Below are positions 29,068-30,601 of a DNA stretch of 30,601 bases, piece by piece (the stretch's first letter is position 1; each line of letters starts with the position of its first letter). Origin of the DNA: a virus. Both the position numbers and the translations under genes were made by a program. The stretch spans positions 1-30,601 of IMG/VR virus record IMGVR_UViG_3300042561_001348, one strand, 5' to 3'. The notes beneath the pieces were generated by a model. That model was not told where the DNA came from and searched no databases. It was given only the letters and a program-made list of their open reading frames with translations.

Positions 29068-30387
29068 ATGCCACCAACCTTTACCGCTAATGATGCACTT
29101 TTAGAAACTCGCATTGCCCAAAGTGCATTAACCCAATTAAACCTGATGGCGATGTACCCCCGTGTCGCTGTCACTAACTACGAACCCGGGGCTTTTGAAG
29201 TTGGCAATGATGTTAAAATCCGTCGTCCCAAGCGTCGCCGTGCCACTGAATTAAATCCCCGTTCTGCGGCTGGTACTTTTAATGAAGCTGCGTTTTTCTC
29301 AGGTTCTATCACCTTAGAAAAACTTTGGTTTGATGGCTGGCAGACTTACGGAATTGATCCACGTCAAACCATTGAAAAATATTTAGCGGAAACTGGATCT
29401 CAAATGGCGGATGCGATCGCTACGCCAAATGATGAGTACATGAACTCATTATTCACTACTTGGACGGCAACGACTGGCACGGTGGCTTTAGGCGCTAACG
29501 CTCCGGTAGGTGTTGCGGCTTGTGTAGATTCCACTACTGGTGCATTGACCAATTTCAATAGTGCCGGGTTAGTTGGCGCGGGTGTAATTCTTGATAGAGA
29601 GAATGTTCCTAAAACTGACAGATTTGGGTTAATTTCCCCTGTTGCGGCTGGTGCATTCTTGCAGGATTCCGTAGCTATTACCGGATTTGCGGCTGCAACC
29701 ATTGGCGGTGGTCAAGCAATCCAAAATGGTTTTCAATCATTCCTACCCCGGTTTGGTTTCTTGGTTGGGCAAAGTAATGTCATTTCTAGCCAAGCTGGTG
29801 TTGCAGATTTAGACACTAACGCAGGTGTACAGGCAACTTTAGCGATCGCATCAGTTGCCGCTAATACTGATTTCACCTACGCTGACAACGCCGCGACTAC
29901 CTCCGTCGGTGCGGTTAATTTAACCCTAACTTGTACCACAGCCTTATCTACTAGCGTGGCAGTTGGGCAAATCATCAGAATTGGTACAAGTGGCGTAGCT
30001 AAAGCATTTGGCGTGATTTTGAGGCTGGATAAAACCACAGCCACCGCGCCCGTCGTTACTGTTGTGCCTTTCTCCCCCAATGGCGCAAAACTATTGGCAG
30101 CGCAAATCATTCCCGGTACTGACTTGTTTAGTGTGCCTAGTATCCCATCAATCAACACTGTCAACCACCGTGAAGGCTTATTGATGGCTACCCGTCGGAT
30201 TGCTGAACCATCCCCCGGTAGTGGTGCGGTAGCTGCTTCAATTACCGACCCCGACACAAACCTGACCATTCAGGTATTCCGGGGCAACTACGACACCGGA
30301 ACAGTAAGCGAGAAAAACGCTTACTATATGCTGACTGGTTCTAAAATCAGCGACTTCCGTAAATGTGCGTTAATCCTATCTCTGTAA
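29068..30387 (+). CDS. Major capsid protein (P22 coat-like)
   Basis: A 439-residue protein with the character of the P22 gene 5 coat family. N-terminal arm and long helix (ANDALLETRIAQSALTQLNL), then YEPGAFEVGNDVKIRRPKRR (E-loop region), then LWFDGWQTYGIDPRQTIEKY, then VPKTDRFGLISPVAAGAFLQD, a typical P22-family block, and the P-domain with YMLTGSKISDF at the end. An Ala/Thr-rich insert at about 250-310 resembles the insert in the tail tube protein. AAAGGA lies upstream of ATG 29068. Forms the icosahedral head with the scaffold from the preceding gene. Confidence 0.82.
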   Translation: MPPTFTANDALLETRIAQSALTQLNLMAMYPRVAVTNYEPGAFEVGNDVKIRRPKRRRATELNPRSAAGTFNEAAFFSGSITLEKLWFDGWQTYGIDPRQTIEKYLAETGSQMADAIATPNDEYMNSLFTTWTATTGTVALGANAPVGVAACVDSTTGALTNFNSAGLVGAGVILDRENVPKTDRFGLISPVAAGAFLQDSVAITGFAAATIGGGQAIQNGFQSFLPRFGFLVGQSNVISSQAGVADLDTNAGVQATLAIASVAANTDFTYADNAATTSVGAVNLTLTCTTALSTSVAVGQIIRIGTSGVAKAFGVILRLDKTTATAPVVTVVPFSPNGAKLLAAQIIPGTDLFSVPSIPSINTVNHREGLLMATRRIAEPSPGSGAVAASITDPDTNLTIQVFRGNYDTGTVSEKNAYYMLTGSKISDFRKCALILSL

Positions 30388-30390
30388 TTT

Positions 30391-30601
30391 ATGCCTATAC
30401 TTTTTGCGCCAGACGGTCAAGGGGTACAGGTTCATGAAATGCAGGTAAATAGCTTTTTGCAGCAGGGGTACAGGACGACTGACCCCACTGAAGTTAAACC
30501 CGCACCTAGACCAGTCACCCCGCCCAAAGAACCGGACACAAGCTTGATTTTGATTAATTCCGCATCCCTTAAAGATTTAACGGAAAAATTGGGATTGACA
30601 A
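30391..30601 (+). CDS. Head completion-region protein, 3' partial
   Basis: ATG 30391 starts 3 nt after the coat stop and the frame is open to the window end (70 residues visible). It begins MPILFAPDGQGVQVHEMQVN and continues FLQQGYRTTDP, then a Pro-rich linker, then LINSASLKDLTEKLGLT, which resembles a helix-hairpin-helix (LINSAS...L). Small proteins of this shape directly after coat genes are head-tail connectors or head decoration proteins. Only the N-terminal part is visible. Confidence 0.5.
   Translation, partial: MPILFAPDGQGVQVHEMQVNSFLQQGYRTTDPTEVKPAPRPVTPPKEPDTSLILINSASLKDLTEKLGLT

Overview
The window looks like part of the genome of a temperate, long-tailed (siphovirus-type) phage of a filamentous cyanobacterium. 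The cyanobacterial signs are about a dozen copies of the HIP1 octamer GCGATCGC and a short gene for an NblA-type phycobilisome-degradation protein. The temperate signs are a tyrosine integrase beside a tRNA-Arg 3' half (probable attP), a HTH repressor divergent from an excisionase/Cro-like gene, and an antirepressor. Phage genes lie on both sides of the attachment site and no host gene is seen, so this reads as a phage genome (free or circularly permuted) rather than a prophage edge. No terminase gene is visible; it presumably lies outside the window.

Layout. 1-4652: tail genes on the plus strand (LamG-like adhesin end, tail tube, tail assembly chaperone pair with a probable -1 frameshift), then small accessory genes including an Rv2179c-like exoribonuclease. 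4732-9876: a 1714-residue tape measure protein carrying an M23-like and a GH24 lysozyme domain. 9877-12407: nblA on the minus strand, a DinD/BRO-like antirepressor, a small gene of unknown role, and a lambda K-like JAB + NlpC/P60 tail-tip protein on the minus strand. 12443-13956: tRNA-like element, attP and integrase. 13991-18289: immunity region (minus-strand two-HTH repressor, three phased operators, Cro/Xis-like gene) followed by tightly coupled small winged-helix and zinc-binding genes ending at a terminator. 18337-24086: early/replication operon (XRE regulator, T5orf172 nuclease, O-like initiator with probable internal origin, loader candidate, duplicated Myb/SANT-like protein, DNA methyltransferase, coiled-coil protein), ending at a terminator. 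24210-30601: head genes (portal, scaffold, P22-type coat, next gene cut by the window end), interrupted by a three-gene minus-strand cassette with a seven-repeat beta-propeller adhesin.

How it fits together. A 14-bp operator (CGATAAAG-K-TATCG type) occurs three times, 20 bp apart, in the repressor/Cro intergenic region, and once more between the divergent nblA and antirepressor genes. I infer that the lysogeny switch also controls nblA, so that dismantling of the host light-harvesting antenna would be tied to prophage induction. This is the most interesting hypothesis in the window. Other points of note are the frameshifted chaperone, the palindrome cluster inside the initiator gene, the variable propeller, and a compact three-way-junction RNA candidate at 3891-3962.
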